Positions 16,610 to 25,235 are shown, counted from the stretch's first letter. The stretch is 64,000 nt of DNA from Rhodococcus sp. B7740 (GCF_000954115.1 NZ_CP010797.1:2232001-2296000); one strand, 5' to 3'. Numbers and translations: made by a program. Notes: generated by a model from the sequence alone, not told the origin.

Positions 16610-17368
16610 TCAGTACACGGCGGTACGGCCGCCGTCGACCGGGATGATCGCGCCCGTCGTGTACCCGGCGTCGTCCGAGGCGAGATGGGTGATCAAGCCG
16701 GCGAGCTCGTCGGGCCGCCCCAGCCGTCCGGCTGGGAGCCGGTCGACGATCTTGCCGATGAACTCCTCGTCCCAGTTCTCGGACATGTCGGTGGCGAAAC
16801 CGCCGGGCATCACACAGTTGACGCGCACCGTGGGCGCGTACTCCTGGGCGAACGCGCGGGTCAGCGCATTGAGCCCGTTCTTGGCTGCTGCATACATCGC
16901 CTCGGGTGGGCTGGGTCGCTCGGCACCGATGCTCGAAATATTGATGATGGACCCACCTCCCGCAGCCGCCATCCGGTCCCCGGCGACGGCCATCAGCCGG
17001 AACGGTCCCTTGAGATTGACCTCGATCGTCTTGTCCCACAGCCCCTCGGTGACCGACACGAGATTCTCCGCCAGCGGCGCGATCCCGGCGTTGTTGACGA
17101 CGATGTCGAGGCTGCCGAATCGCGCGATGATGTCGTCGACGGCCGGTTCGATGCTGTCCCAGTGTCCGACGTGGAGCGCGTACGGATGTGCACTGCCCTG
17201 GCCCGAATCGCCCAGGCTCGAGACCGCGCTCTCGCAGGCGTCGAGCTTGCGGCTCGACACTATGACCGTCGCGCCCGCGTCCTTCAATCCGCGTGCGATC
17301 GCCAGACCGAGCCCACGGCTCGCTCCCGTCACCAGAGCGACCTTGCCGTCCAATTTCGGTGTACTCAT
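16610..17368 (-). CDS. short-chain dehydrogenase/reductase (SDR)
   Basis: A 252-residue classical SDR: TGASRGLG, VVNNAGIAP, ISSIG, YAAAKNG and VDGG are intact, and SSRK after beta-2 suggests NADP use. The ATG at 17368 overlaps the stop of the upstream acyl-CoA dehydrogenase (ATGA), so it is translated together with the ACAD10/11-like enzyme and the kinase. In levulinate catabolism an SDR (LvaD) works beside homologous kinase and dehydrogenase genes; a similar partnership is possible here. Confidence 0.88.
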   Translation of the reverse strand: MSTPKLDGKVALVTGASRGLGLAIARGLKDAGATVIVSSRKLDACESAVSSLGDSGQGSAHPYALHVGHWDSIEPAVDDIIARFGSLDIVVNNAGIAPLAENLVSVTEGLWDKTIEVNLKGPFRLMAVAGDRMAAAGGGSIINISSIGAERPSPPEAMYAAAKNGLNALTRAFAQEYAPTVRVNCVMPGGFATDMSENWDEEFIGKIVDRLPAGRLGRPDELAGLITHLASDDAGYTTGAIIPVDGGRTAVY

Positions 17369-18567
17369 GCGTACCTCTTGACCTCGAGTCGGGCGATGGT
17401 CCGCAGATGGACCTCGTTGGGGCCGTCGGCAATCTGCAGAGCTCGGGTGATGGCATAGAGCCGAGCGAGAATGGTGTCGTTGCTGACTCCGGCCGCGCCG
17501 TAGGTCTGCACCGCTCGGTCGACGACCTTGTGGGCCACCTCCATCGCAGCCACTTTGATGGCCGCCACTTCCGAACGAGCCGAGGCATTTCCGGCGGTAT
17601 CCATCAACCAGGCCGACTTGAGCACCAACAACCGGATCTGGTCGATCTCCAAGCGGCTGCGGGCAATCCACTCACGCACCACACCTTGATCGGACAACGG
17701 TCCGCCGAACGCCTTCCGAGCGAGCGAGCGCCGGCACATCATTTCCAGAGCGCGCTCGGCCATGCCGATCGCCCGCATGGCGTAGTGCATGCGGCCGGGC
17801 CCGAGTCGCCCCTGGGCGATGGCGAATCCGTCGCCCTCCTCTCCCAGCATGTTGGCGGCGGGCACGCGCACGTCGGTGAACTGAACTTCGCCGTGGCCCA
17901 GACGATCCTGGAACCCGAACATGGGCAGGTCGCGCACCACCTCTACGCCGGGAGCGTCGGCGGGAACCAGAATCATGCTCTGCCGGCGGTAGGTGGAACT
18001 GTCCGGGTCCGACTTCCCCATGAAGATCATGAGCTTGCAGTCCGGATCGAGAACGCCGGAGGTGTACCACTTTCGGCCGTTGACGACGTATTCGTCACCG
18101 TCACGGGTGATCGTCGAGGTGATGTTGGTGGCGTCGGAGCTGGCGACATCGGGTTCGGTCATGGCGAAGGCAGATCGAATGGTGCAGTCCAACAGCGGCT
18201 TCAGCCAATGTTCCTTCTGCTCCTCTGTGCCGTACATCGCCAGAATTTCCATGTTGCCGGTATCGGGTGCAGAGCAGTTGATCGCCTCGTTCCCGATGAT
18301 GGAACGGCCGACGATCTCGGCGAGCGGCGCATATTCGAGATTGGTCAGTCCTGCACCGAGGTCGTCGTGGGTCATGAACAGGTTCCACAGCCCGAGTTCA
18401 CGTGCGCGTGCCTGCAGATCCCGCATGATCTGCGGTTGCTCGTGCGGATTGTCGTTCGCGGCGATCTGAGCGTCGTAGACACTCTCGGCCGGGTAGACGT
18501 GGTCGTTCATGAATCTTTCGAGAGTGGCCGACAATTCGGCCGTTCGTTGTGAGTAGGAAAAGTCCAC
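17365..18567 (-). CDS. acyl-CoA dehydrogenase, ACAD10/ACAD11-like
   Basis: A 400-residue flavoprotein. The FAD-binding FAMTEPDVASSDATN segment and the C-terminal run TYGAAGVSNDTILARLYA...ADGPNEVH closely resemble the dehydrogenase part of animal ACAD10/ACAD11 and bacterial LvaC. Those enzymes act after a 4-hydroxyacyl-CoA has been phosphorylated by an APH-type kinase. Here such a kinase is the very next gene upstream (gap 30 bp). The GTG start has AGGAG about 10 bases upstream. The assignment to this subfamily rests on motif resemblance only. Confidence 0.88.
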   Translation of the reverse strand: MDFSYSQRTAELSATLERFMNDHVYPAESVYDAQIAANDNPHEQPQIMRDLQARARELGLWNLFMTHDDLGAGLTNLEYAPLAEIVGRSIIGNEAINCSAPDTGNMEILAMYGTEEQKEHWLKPLLDCTIRSAFAMTEPDVASSDATNITSTITRDGDEYVVNGRKWYTSGVLDPDCKLMIFMGKSDPDSSTYRRQSMILVPADAPGVEVVRDLPMFGFQDRLGHGEVQFTDVRVPAANMLGEEGDGFAIAQGRLGPGRMHYAMRAIGMAERALEMMCRRSLARKAFGGPLSDQGVVREWIARSRLEIDQIRLLVLKSAWLMDTAGNASARSEVAAIKVAAMEVAHKVVDRAVQTYGAAGVSNDTILARLYAITRALQIADGPNEVHLRTIARLEVKRYA

Positions 18568-18597
18568 TTCCGTGTGCTCCTGTCGAGTGATGGGGCG

Positions 18598-19557
18598 TCA
18601 GCGCGCGAGCAGTGCCGTGCCGGTGTCGATCAACCTGCGGATGGTTGCGGGCAGCTTTTCCTGATCCGGGTCGATGTGGCGACCCTCGCGATGCCGACGC
18701 AGGTTGTGGCCCATGATCGCTGCCATCTTCAACCGTCCCAGGGCGTCGAACCACGTCATGTCCGGGAGCGCCGGGCCGCTCCCGGTGTAGCAGGAGATCA
18801 GTTCGTCGGTACTGGGCAGACCGGGCACGTCGCGGCCGACACCGGGAAAGTTCGATCCGTCCGCGAATACGAGAAACCATCCCAATTCGACGCGTGGATC
18901 ACCTGCGCTCCAGATCTCCCAGTCGATCAGAGCTGCCGGCTCGAGACCGTCGGAAATGATGTTTCCCAACCGGTAGTCCCCGTGGACCAGCGTGGGTGTG
19001 ATCGCCGCCGGAATGTCTCGGCGGAGCAGTCGAACCAACTCGTCGGCACCCTCGACGAGTTCTACCGGAACCGCAGCAAGCGTTTTGGACCACCGATCCA
19101 ATTCGTCTGCCGGCGAGAGGATGTCGCCCGCATCGGGGATGTCCGCGAGCGGCACGGCATGCAACGCCGGCAGCACCTCCGCGGCTCGACGCATTCGCGC
19201 GGCCGCGATACTCGGTTCCACCTCGGGGTCGTCGAGTACCGGTTCGAGCGACTCACCGACGACGAGCTCCATGGCGAACCACGCCGGTTCCTGCTGGTCG
19301 ACCGCAACGATCGCCGGTACCGGCACCTCGGTGTCGGCCAGGGCACGCAGAATCGAGGCCTGCCGGAGCATGTCGTGCCGCCCGACCGAGCGCTGCCCTT
19401 CCGGGACTGCTTTGACGACGAAGTCACCGTCGGACGTCCCCACTCGATACGTCAGTCCCGAGTGTCCACCGAGGAGCGGCTCGAACGTGCTGACGGTGAC
19501 GCCGAGCTCGGCGCCGAGCGCGGCGGTCACCCGTGTGCGCAGGGAGGATTCGGTCAT
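18598..19557 (-). CDS. APH-type phosphotransferase, putative (hydroxy)acyl-CoA kinase
   Basis: A 319-residue kinase-fold protein of the aminoglycoside/choline phosphotransferase group. The catalytic loop HGDYRLGN, the metal-binding IDWE and an N-terminal lysine strand (DFVVKAV) are all present. Position between two acyl-CoA dehydrogenase genes, with ATGA overlap to the upstream one, argues against drug resistance. It matches the kinase domain fused to human ACAD10/11 and LvaA of Pseudomonas, which phosphorylate 4-hydroxyacyl-CoAs. That function is an inference from gene order and family. Confidence 0.85.
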   Translation of the reverse strand: MTESSLRTRVTAALGAELGVTVSTFEPLLGGHSGLTYRVGTSDGDFVVKAVPEGQRSVGRHDMLRQASILRALADTEVPVPAIVAVDQQEPAWFAMELVVGESLEPVLDDPEVEPSIAAARMRRAAEVLPALHAVPLADIPDAGDILSPADELDRWSKTLAAVPVELVEGADELVRLLRRDIPAAITPTLVHGDYRLGNIISDGLEPAALIDWEIWSAGDPRVELGWFLVFADGSNFPGVGRDVPGLPSTDELISCYTGSGPALPDMTWFDALGRLKMAAIMGHNLRRHREGRHIDPDQEKLPATIRRLIDTGTALLAR

Positions 19558-20762
19558 GGTCGCGGCTCTCTCGGCAGACCGAGCACACGCTCGGCGATGA
19601 TGTTGTGCTGAATCTCGTCGGTACCGCCTGCGATGCGATAGCCCGGGGCCCCGAGTAGATGCTCGGACCACGCGAACGTGCCCCACCTTCCCGAGTCGGA
19701 CGTCAGTTCGCGACCGAGCAGCAGACGTGCGACCTCGGAGGTCCTCGCCATGGTGTCGGTGGCCAGAAGCTTTCCCAGTGACGCTTCCGGACCCGGATCG
19801 TTTCCGGCGATCACAGCACCGGCCACTCTCATGTTGCCGATTCGCTGCACGAAACTACGGGTCACCAGATCGGCCACGGCGTCACGCTCGATTTCGGTCA
19901 GCTCGCGGCCGAGGTTCTGAGCAAGGGCCACAGCACGATCCGCGTTCGCCAGACCGAGGTTACCGCCGTCCAGGCGTTCGGCCGCAAGCACTGTCAGGGC
20001 AACCTGCCAGCCCTTCCCGACCGGGCCGAGCCGAAGGTCGTCGCTCAGGTGCACCCCGTCGAGGTACACCTCGTTGAAGGAGCTGCCCCCGGTCATCTGC
20101 CGAATGGGACGTACGTCGACCCCCGAGGCGTCCATCGGGATCAGGAACATGGTGAGACCGGCGTGCTTGGCGACGGTGGAATCGGTTCGGCACAAGGCCA
20201 CTCCGTAGTCGGCTACCCGCGCACCCGACGTCCACACCTTGTGCCCGTCGATCGTCCACGAGCCGTCCACTGCCTGAGTTGCTCGTGTCCGAACCGCAGC
20301 CAGGTCCGACCCGGCCTCGGTCTCGGAGAACAACTGACATGCGATGACGTCGGCCCGAAGCATGGCACGAACGAACCTGTCCCGTTGCTCCTCGGTTCCC
20401 CACTGCGCGACGGTGGGTGCGACCAACTGTTGCGTGACAGAGAACATCTCGGTCCTACTGGGCACGTCGTACATGTCCTCGACGCGACGGAAGGCAAGTA
20501 CGTACGACAGTGGCAGATCGCGGCCACCGTACTCGACCGGTGAGTTCAACGCGCCCCACCCCGCGTCGAATTTCGCCTGCTCGTACGCGGCAATCTCGTC
20601 CGTGTGCGCCTGCTCTTGCTCTGCGGTCCAATTCTCGAAGACCGCGACCGTGTCCGGCCCGTCTCCCCACGCGGAGTCGGTGCGCGGCGCGGCAACGGAT
20701 TCCAGCCACGCTGTTGCCTGCTCGGCGAATTCGAGGATGTCCGGAATCGTTCGTTGTGTCAC
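19554..20762 (-). CDS. acyl-CoA dehydrogenase
   Basis: A 402-residue flavoprotein of the FadE group. The motifs CQLFSETEAGSDLA, WTSGA and GGTDEIQHNIIAERVLGLPREP identify the FAD and substrate-binding parts. The GTG start has AGAGG upstream. It overlaps the kinase gene by four bases and follows the thiolase-like gene by 25 bp. A third acyl-CoA dehydrogenase of shorter type heads the operon (23265-24398), so one of the two may form a heteromeric pair with it, as known for side-chain degradation enzymes of actinobacteria. Confidence 0.9.
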   Translation of the reverse strand: MTQRTIPDILEFAEQATAWLESVAAPRTDSAWGDGPDTVAVFENWTAEQEQAHTDEIAAYEQAKFDAGWGALNSPVEYGGRDLPLSYVLAFRRVEDMYDVPSRTEMFSVTQQLVAPTVAQWGTEEQRDRFVRAMLRADVIACQLFSETEAGSDLAAVRTRATQAVDGSWTIDGHKVWTSGARVADYGVALCRTDSTVAKHAGLTMFLIPMDASGVDVRPIRQMTGGSSFNEVYLDGVHLSDDLRLGPVGKGWQVALTVLAAERLDGGNLGLANADRAVALAQNLGRELTEIERDAVADLVTRSFVQRIGNMRVAGAVIAGNDPGPEASLGKLLATDTMARTSEVARLLLGRELTSDSGRWGTFAWSEHLLGAPGYRIAGGTDEIQHNIIAERVLGLPREPRP

Positions 20763-20787
20763 TGCATTACCTCTGGTTCGTCTTGGA

Positions 20788-21939
20788 TCAGACCGTCAGC
20801 ACGGTGCAGGCACTGATGCCCGGCGCGCCGTACACATGGGTGAAGCCGACACGCGGAACGCCCGGCACTTGACGCTCGCCGGCTTCGCCACGGAGCTGAG
20901 TCACGATCTCGTGCACCTGGCGAAGACCGGAGGCTCCGATGGGTTCACCGTTCGCGATGCAGCCACCGTCGGTGTTGATCGGCAGGCGCCCACCGATGTC
21001 GGTTTCCCCAGCCGCGACCAGGGCTTCCTGCTCGCCGGGCTCACAGAACCCGCATTCGGCCATGTGCATGATCTCGGCACCGCTCTCGGTGTCCTGCAGC
21101 TGCGCGACGTCGACGTCGCCCGGACCGATGCCGGCCTGCTCGAAGGCCGCACGTGCTGCGTCAGCACTCACACTGGTGGGTTCGCCGTCGCCCTGAACGG
21201 AGGGGCTGAAGACCTCGAAGGACCCGAACCGGCGGGTCCGGTGGGTGATAGCGGCGATCTCGATCGGCCGACCGGCGGCTCGCGCGACGTAGTCCTCGCC
21301 TGCCACGACGATCGCGGCTGCTCCCTCACCCGGTGAGCAGAACATGTACCGCGTGAGTGGATCGTTGACCATGTCGGCTTCGGCGATCGTCGTGGCATCC
21401 ATGGCCTCGCGACGCCAGGCGTTGGGGTTGAGAACGCCGTTGCGGTAGGCCTTTTCGGCGACCAGGGCCAGCGTCCGACTCGAGATGTCGTGCTGACGCA
21501 TGTAGCGGGAGATCTTGGCACCGAAGAACTGGGTGGTGACCATCAGACCGGCCTCGCCGTAGCCGTCGGGTAGTCCCCACTCCGCCGGTCGTGGGTCGAA
21601 CGCACCACGCGGGTGTTTGTCGAAACCGACTGCGAGCGCAACGTCCGCAGAGCCCGAGCGCACGGCGTTGACGGCCGAGAACAATGCGCTTCCGCCTGTT
21701 GCGCAACCGTTCTTGACATTGGTGAACGGGATTCCGGTGAAGCCCAGTTCGGCAACGAGAGTATCTGCGAGACCCGAGCCGTCACTGCCACCGAACGCGA
21801 CCTGGACGTCCGGCCAGGTCAGACCTGCATCGTGTAACGCGTTGCCGATCGCCGTCACAGCCATCTGACGACCGGACACTCCTGGCTGACGTCCGAATTT
21901 GGACAGACCGGCACCGATGATCGAAACTTTCTGTGTCAC
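20788..21939 (-). CDS. SCP2-type thiolase homologue with altered active site (possible retro-aldolase)
   Basis: A 383-residue thiolase-fold protein. The nucleophile segment NGCATGG is present, but the two other catalytic motifs are changed. Where ordinary SCP2 thiolases have HDCF, this has QDTE; where they have GHP-GATG, it has NGEPIGASG, so the catalytic histidines are missing. The canonical paralogue at 59976 keeps both. Thiolase homologues without these residues, paired with a DUF35 protein, include Ltp2, which cleaves a side chain by retro-aldol reaction. A DUF35 gene overlaps its GTG start here, so an aldolase role is a good inference. Confidence 0.85.
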   Translation of the reverse strand: MTQKVSIIGAGLSKFGRQPGVSGRQMAVTAIGNALHDAGLTWPDVQVAFGGSDGSGLADTLVAELGFTGIPFTNVKNGCATGGSALFSAVNAVRSGSADVALAVGFDKHPRGAFDPRPAEWGLPDGYGEAGLMVTTQFFGAKISRYMRQHDISSRTLALVAEKAYRNGVLNPNAWRREAMDATTIAEADMVNDPLTRYMFCSPGEGAAAIVVAGEDYVARAAGRPIEIAAITHRTRRFGSFEVFSPSVQGDGEPTSVSADAARAAFEQAGIGPGDVDVAQLQDTESGAEIMHMAECGFCEPGEQEALVAAGETDIGGRLPINTDGGCIANGEPIGASGLRQVHEIVTQLRGEAGERQVPGVPRVGFTHVYGAPGISACTVLTV

Positions 21940-22325
21940 TGCGTCATTCCTGTCGATTCCGGTTGCGTGCCGAGTGCGTCGACAGCGAATCGGGGCACCG
22001 GCGCGGTGGACGTCAGACGCACCGGTGCCCCATCCAGTTCGTCGAAGCTCTCACAGTCGATGATCGCTTCGATCTTGATGCCCTCGGGCAGTTCCACGTA
22101 GCCGACTGCGAAGGGAACGAACCCGCCGACCGGTGGCACGTAGGGAGGAGACTTGGGCGCAAATCGCTGAATCGTGAAGGCCCACAGTGTGCCTCGCGTA
22201 CTCAACGTGATGTTCTCCGCAGTGGGCGTGGCGCACCTGCTGCACATCGCACTCGCGGGGAAAGCCACGGTACTGCACACAGTGCACCTGCTGCCCTCGA
22301 GTGCGACGGCCGTTGCCTGCTCCAT
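21936..22325 (-). CDS. DUF35 / OB-fold zinc-ribbon protein, partner of the thiolase homologue
   Basis: A 129-residue protein with an N-terminal zinc ribbon (C-x2-C...C-x2-C at about residues 14-31) and a C-terminal OB fold (GTLWAFTIQRF ... PFAVGYVELPEG). Such proteins bind thiolase-fold enzymes and acyl-CoA substrates; in Ltp2 they are needed for activity. AAAGG precedes the ATG. The stop overlaps the start of the thiolase homologue, which supports a stoichiometric complex. Confidence 0.87.
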   Translation of the reverse strand: MEQATAVALEGSRCTVCSTVAFPASAMCSRCATPTAENITLSTRGTLWAFTIQRFAPKSPPYVPPVGGFVPFAVGYVELPEGIKIEAIIDCESFDELDGAPVRLTSTAPVPRFAVDALGTQPESTGMTQ

Positions 22326-22373
22326 TGATGCTGCCTTTCGGGCTGTTCGGTCAGAACGCGGACGTGGTGCGGA

Positions 22374-23162
22374 TCAGCGCCCGACCCACTTGGGTTCGCG
22401 CTTCTCGAGGAATGCGGTGACGCCCTCCTTGCCGTCCTCGGACTGGAGCGCATTGCCGACTGCGAGATGCTCCATGACCATGAGCGACTGGATGTCCGCA
22501 TCCAGACCGCGGTCGATGCACATCTTGGTCAACTTCATCATGAATGGGCTCTTGTCGACGAGCGGTGCCACGAAGTCTGCGACCAGCTGGTCGAGCTCGG
22601 CTTCCGGTGCGCAGGCATTGATCAGGTCGAAGTCGACGGCTTCCTGGCCACTGAGGAGCTTGCCGGTGAGCATCAGTTCCTTCGTCTTGCGGATGCCGAT
22701 CATGCGCGGGAGGCGGTAGATGGGGCCCGCGCCGCCGAAGAGTGCGCGGCGAATGTGGAAGTCGCCGATCTTGGCGGACTCCGCAGCGACGGCGAAGTCG
22801 CACGAGATCATCAACTCGAACCCGCCTGCGGTGACGTAGCCCTCGAGCACCGCAACGGAGGGGGTGTTCATGGAGTACAGGCGATCGCACACCTTTGCCG
22901 ACAGCACAGCGACATCCATGGCGTTGGTGGTGCCGACGAAGTCCGACAGCAACTCGTCGAGGTCGAAGCCGGAGCAGAACTGGTTCTGCACACCGCGCAG
23001 GACGAGAACCTTCAGATTGGGGTCGTTGTCCACCTCGACAATGATCTCGTCCAGACGATGCAACAGCTCCACCGTGACAGCGTTCTTCTTGTGCGGGCGG
23101 TTGAGCCAGACGCGAGCGACGTCGCCGTCCTTCTCCAACAGAATGTGGTCGGTGTCGATCAT
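22374..23162 (-). CDS. enoyl-CoA hydratase/isomerase
   Basis: A 262-residue crotonase-family protein. NQFCSGFDLDEL forms the first part of the oxyanion hole and EGYVTAGGFELMISCDFAVA the second. The usual catalytic glutamates are not obvious at the standard places, so the reaction may be hydration, isomerisation or hydrolysis. The ATG at 23162 has GAAAGG upstream. The regional operator (23188-23200) lies 26 bp before the start, in the 102-bp gap to the preceding dehydrogenase, giving a possible second promoter within the operon. Confidence 0.87.
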   Translation of the reverse strand: MIDTDHILLEKDGDVARVWLNRPHKKNAVTVELLHRLDEIIVEVDNDPNLKVLVLRGVQNQFCSGFDLDELLSDFVGTTNAMDVAVLSAKVCDRLYSMNTPSVAVLEGYVTAGGFELMISCDFAVAAESAKIGDFHIRRALFGGAGPIYRLPRMIGIRKTKELMLTGKLLSGQEAVDFDLINACAPEAELDQLVADFVAPLVDKSPFMMKLTKMCIDRGLDADIQSLMVMEHLAVGNALQSEDGKEGVTAFLEKREPKWVGR

Positions 23163-23187
23163 GTGACAGCCTTTCGAGAGTGCAAAT

Positions 23188-23200
23188 TGAACTGGATTCA
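23188..23200 (-). promoter_or_regulatory. shared operator in front of the enoyl-CoA hydratase gene
   Basis: TGAACTGGATTCA fits TGAAY-N3-RTTCA perfectly. It lies 26 bp upstream of the start codon. Confidence 0.6.
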
Positions 23201-23264
23201 CTTCAGTATTGATCATCGAGGCGATGGCGTCAATAGCCGACCCGCCGCGACGGCAGCAATCGGT

Positions 23265-24398
23265 CTACACAGCCAGAAAATCGGCGATCCGTTCCCGGTG
23301 CGCACGCGAATCCCCCTGCAGCGCTTCGTTTCCGAGAACTCGGCGAAAGTAACTGTGTGCAGCGTGCTCCCACGTGAAGCCCACTCCCCCGTGCAATTGC
23401 ACGGCCTCGTGGGCCACGTGTACCGCAGCGTCGCCACACACAGCTCCCGCGACGGCAATCGCCAGACGAGCGTCATCGGGATCCTCGTCGTGCACCGCTG
23501 CGGCATACCGGGCGGCCGATCGGGCACGCTCGAGTTCGATCAACAGGTCGGCGAGGCGGTGTTTGATTGCCTGGAACGAGCCGATCGGGCGGCCGAACTG
23601 ATGACGCGTCTTGACGTGATCGAGCGTCATCTGCAGCAGGGCGTCTGCGATACCGGTGTTCTCACACGCGAGCGCAAGAGTCGCCACATCCTGTATCCGT
23701 GCGATCGCGTCGTCGGCTTTTTCAGCCGGCACCACGAGCGTCGCCGCGGCACCATCGAACGAGAGGTCTGCCTGACGCCTGGTGGAGTCGACGACACGTC
23801 GATCACGCACAGCAGATGCACTTTTCGTCGGCACCGCGAAGAGAGCTGTCCCTTCGGGAGCGCGGGCGCTGACGACGACGAGGTCGGCACCGCCACCTCC
23901 GACGACGAAGCGCGCCTGTCCGCTCACGGCCCAACCGTCGCCGGTTCGCAGCGCCTCGAGGTCGTCGGACTCGACGGTCAGTGCGCTCACCGCCACGACC
24001 GTTCTGCCGTCGAGGATTTCGTCGAGCAGGTTCGAGTTGCCCGCCTCCATCATGGCGCGAACCCCTACGGCTGCATGCTGATAGACAGGTTCGACAGCCA
24101 GAGCGCGACCGCATTCCTCCAAAATGATGCCCAGCTCGACCATTCCGTACCCGAGCCCCCCGGCCTCCTCCGGAACAGCAAGGGTGGTCACCGACATGTC
24201 GGTGACCAGGCGTTTCCACAGGTCGACCGAGTAGCCGGGGGCAGAGTCCGCAGCGGCGCGCACCTGTTCGATCGCGGAGTACTTGGCGAGGACTCCGCGG
24301 ATGGCCTCGCGTATTTCGGCTTGTTCGCTGCCGGGCGTCAACGCCGACGGCTCCGACCGAGGCCAGGGGGCTTGTGCGTCGCGGTGAGATGAGGTCAT
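23265..24398 (-). CDS. acyl-CoA dehydrogenase, short form
   Basis: A 377-residue acyl-CoA dehydrogenase homologue of the type often found as one subunit of heteromeric enzymes in actinobacteria. FGRPIGSFQAIKHRLAD and QLHGGVGFTWEH are conserved; the FAD-binding middle region is less typical (VVGGGGADL in place of the usual E-x-x-GSD stretch). GGAG lies before the ATG. It is the first gene of the minus-strand operon and faces the SnoaL-like gene across a 91-bp promoter region with two operator copies. Confidence 0.85.
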   Translation of the reverse strand: MTSSHRDAQAPWPRSEPSALTPGSEQAEIREAIRGVLAKYSAIEQVRAAADSAPGYSVDLWKRLVTDMSVTTLAVPEEAGGLGYGMVELGIILEECGRALAVEPVYQHAAVGVRAMMEAGNSNLLDEILDGRTVVAVSALTVESDDLEALRTGDGWAVSGQARFVVGGGGADLVVVSARAPEGTALFAVPTKSASAVRDRRVVDSTRRQADLSFDGAAATLVVPAEKADDAIARIQDVATLALACENTGIADALLQMTLDHVKTRHQFGRPIGSFQAIKHRLADLLIELERARSAARYAAAVHDEDPDDARLAIAVAGAVCGDAAVHVAHEAVQLHGGVGFTWEHAAHSYFRRVLGNEALQGDSRAHRERIADFLAV

Positions 24399-24414
24399 GT
24401 CGCTCCACTCGAGT

Positions 24415-24427
24415 TGAATTCAGTTCT
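24415..24427 (-). promoter_or_regulatory. shared operator in front of the minus-strand operon
   Basis: TGAATTCAGTTCT matches TGAAY-N3-RTTCA except at the last base. It lies 17 bp upstream of the dehydrogenase start. Confidence 0.55.
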
Positions 24428-24453
24428 TTCTCGAACCATAACCGCTCGAACCC

Positions 24454-24489
24454 TCGACAAACAGGGTTTGCCTGAACTAAGTTCAATTC
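24454..24489 (+). promoter_or_regulatory. promoter and operator of the plus-strand operon, likely leaderless
   Basis: TCGACA (24454-24459), 18 bp and TAAGTT (24478-24483) make a plausible promoter whose transcript would begin at or next to the ATG at 24490. No ribosome site is present. The operator TGAAC-TAA-GTTCA (24473-24485), a perfect inverted repeat, overlaps the -10 element, so a bound repressor would shut transcription off. Confidence 0.55.
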
Positions 24490-24861
24490 ATGTCACTGGA
24501 GATTGTGGAGTATTACGCCGCCCTGGACGCCGGGCACCTGGACGAGGCGGTCGCGATGCTTGCCGAGGACGTCGCCTTCTCGATGATCCTGCCGGGCGGG
24601 GCAAATCGAAAGACCGGACGGGCCGCCATGCTCGAATACCTGGTGGGTCGGCCTCCCGTCGGCCGCAAACACCGAGTCCTCCGATCGTCCGTCGACCACG
24701 ACCTGCAATTCGTACACGGAGCGGTGACCGAAGGAGATCGGACCACGGGCTATTTCGTCGGGGTCATGCACGTTCGCTCGGACGGCCTCATCGACCGGTA
24801 CCAGGTCTCGTTCGATGCCGAATTCGCCCTCCTCGATACCGATGAAGGAGATCGCCGATGA
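24490..24861 (+). CDS. SnoaL-like (NTF2-fold) protein
   Basis: A 123-residue protein of the NTF2/SnoaL fold: an N-terminal helix pair ([20 protein letters not shown]), VAFSM and the closing strands ([24 protein letters not shown]). Members are small isomerases, hydratases or dehydratases with a central pocket. It begins without a Shine-Dalgarno site, directly after an operator, so the message is probably leaderless. A second SnoaL-like gene overlaps its end (ATGA), which suggests that the two form a heterodimer. Confidence 0.8.
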   Translation: MSLEIVEYYAALDAGHLDEAVAMLAEDVAFSMILPGGANRKTGRAAMLEYLVGRPPVGRKHRVLRSSVDHDLQFVHGAVTEGDRTTGYFVGVMHVRSDGLIDRYQVSFDAEFALLDTDEGDRR

Positions 24862-25235
24862 ACTCGGACATGCAACCGACGCCGACTCTGCAGCGCTGGT
24901 TCGAGTACATGGATTCGGACGACCCGGATCGGGTCCTGACCATGATCTCGACGGACTTCCGTATGTCCGTGCAGTTTTCCAAGGGACACGGCGAGGCAGC
25001 CGAGTTCGTGGGCGACCGCGACGGTCTCGTCGCATACCTGCAGCAACGCGAGAAGAGCACCCTGGTTCATCATCTGGACCGAGGTGCCTCGGTGGAGGGT
25101 ACCGAGATGGTGTTAGGACGGACCACCCGCGACGGAGCCTTCGAGGCGTCGTTCAACGCCTCGGCCCAACTCGACACGAGCGGGCGCGTCCGACGGTTGC
25201 TCATCGCCCGCACGCCGGAACTGGCGTTCGACTGA
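24858..25235 (+). CDS. SnoaL-like (NTF2-fold) protein, second subunit
   Basis: A 125-residue protein of the same fold as its upstream neighbour ([28 protein letters not shown] ... [20 protein letters not shown]). The two share little sequence but are translationally coupled, as expected for unlike subunits of one pocket enzyme. The role is unknown; in ring or side-chain pathways such pairs hydrate or isomerise unsaturated intermediates. Confidence 0.72.
   Translation: MNSDMQPTPTLQRWFEYMDSDDPDRVLTMISTDFRMSVQFSKGHGEAAEFVGDRDGLVAYLQQREKSTLVHHLDRGASVEGTEMVLGRTTRDGAFEASFNASAQLDTSGRVRRLLIARTPELAFD

Noticed and set aside
18598..19557. Aminoglycoside resistance gene
   Set aside because: Kinase fold is right, but overlap with acyl-CoA dehydrogenase genes points to acyl-CoA metabolism.
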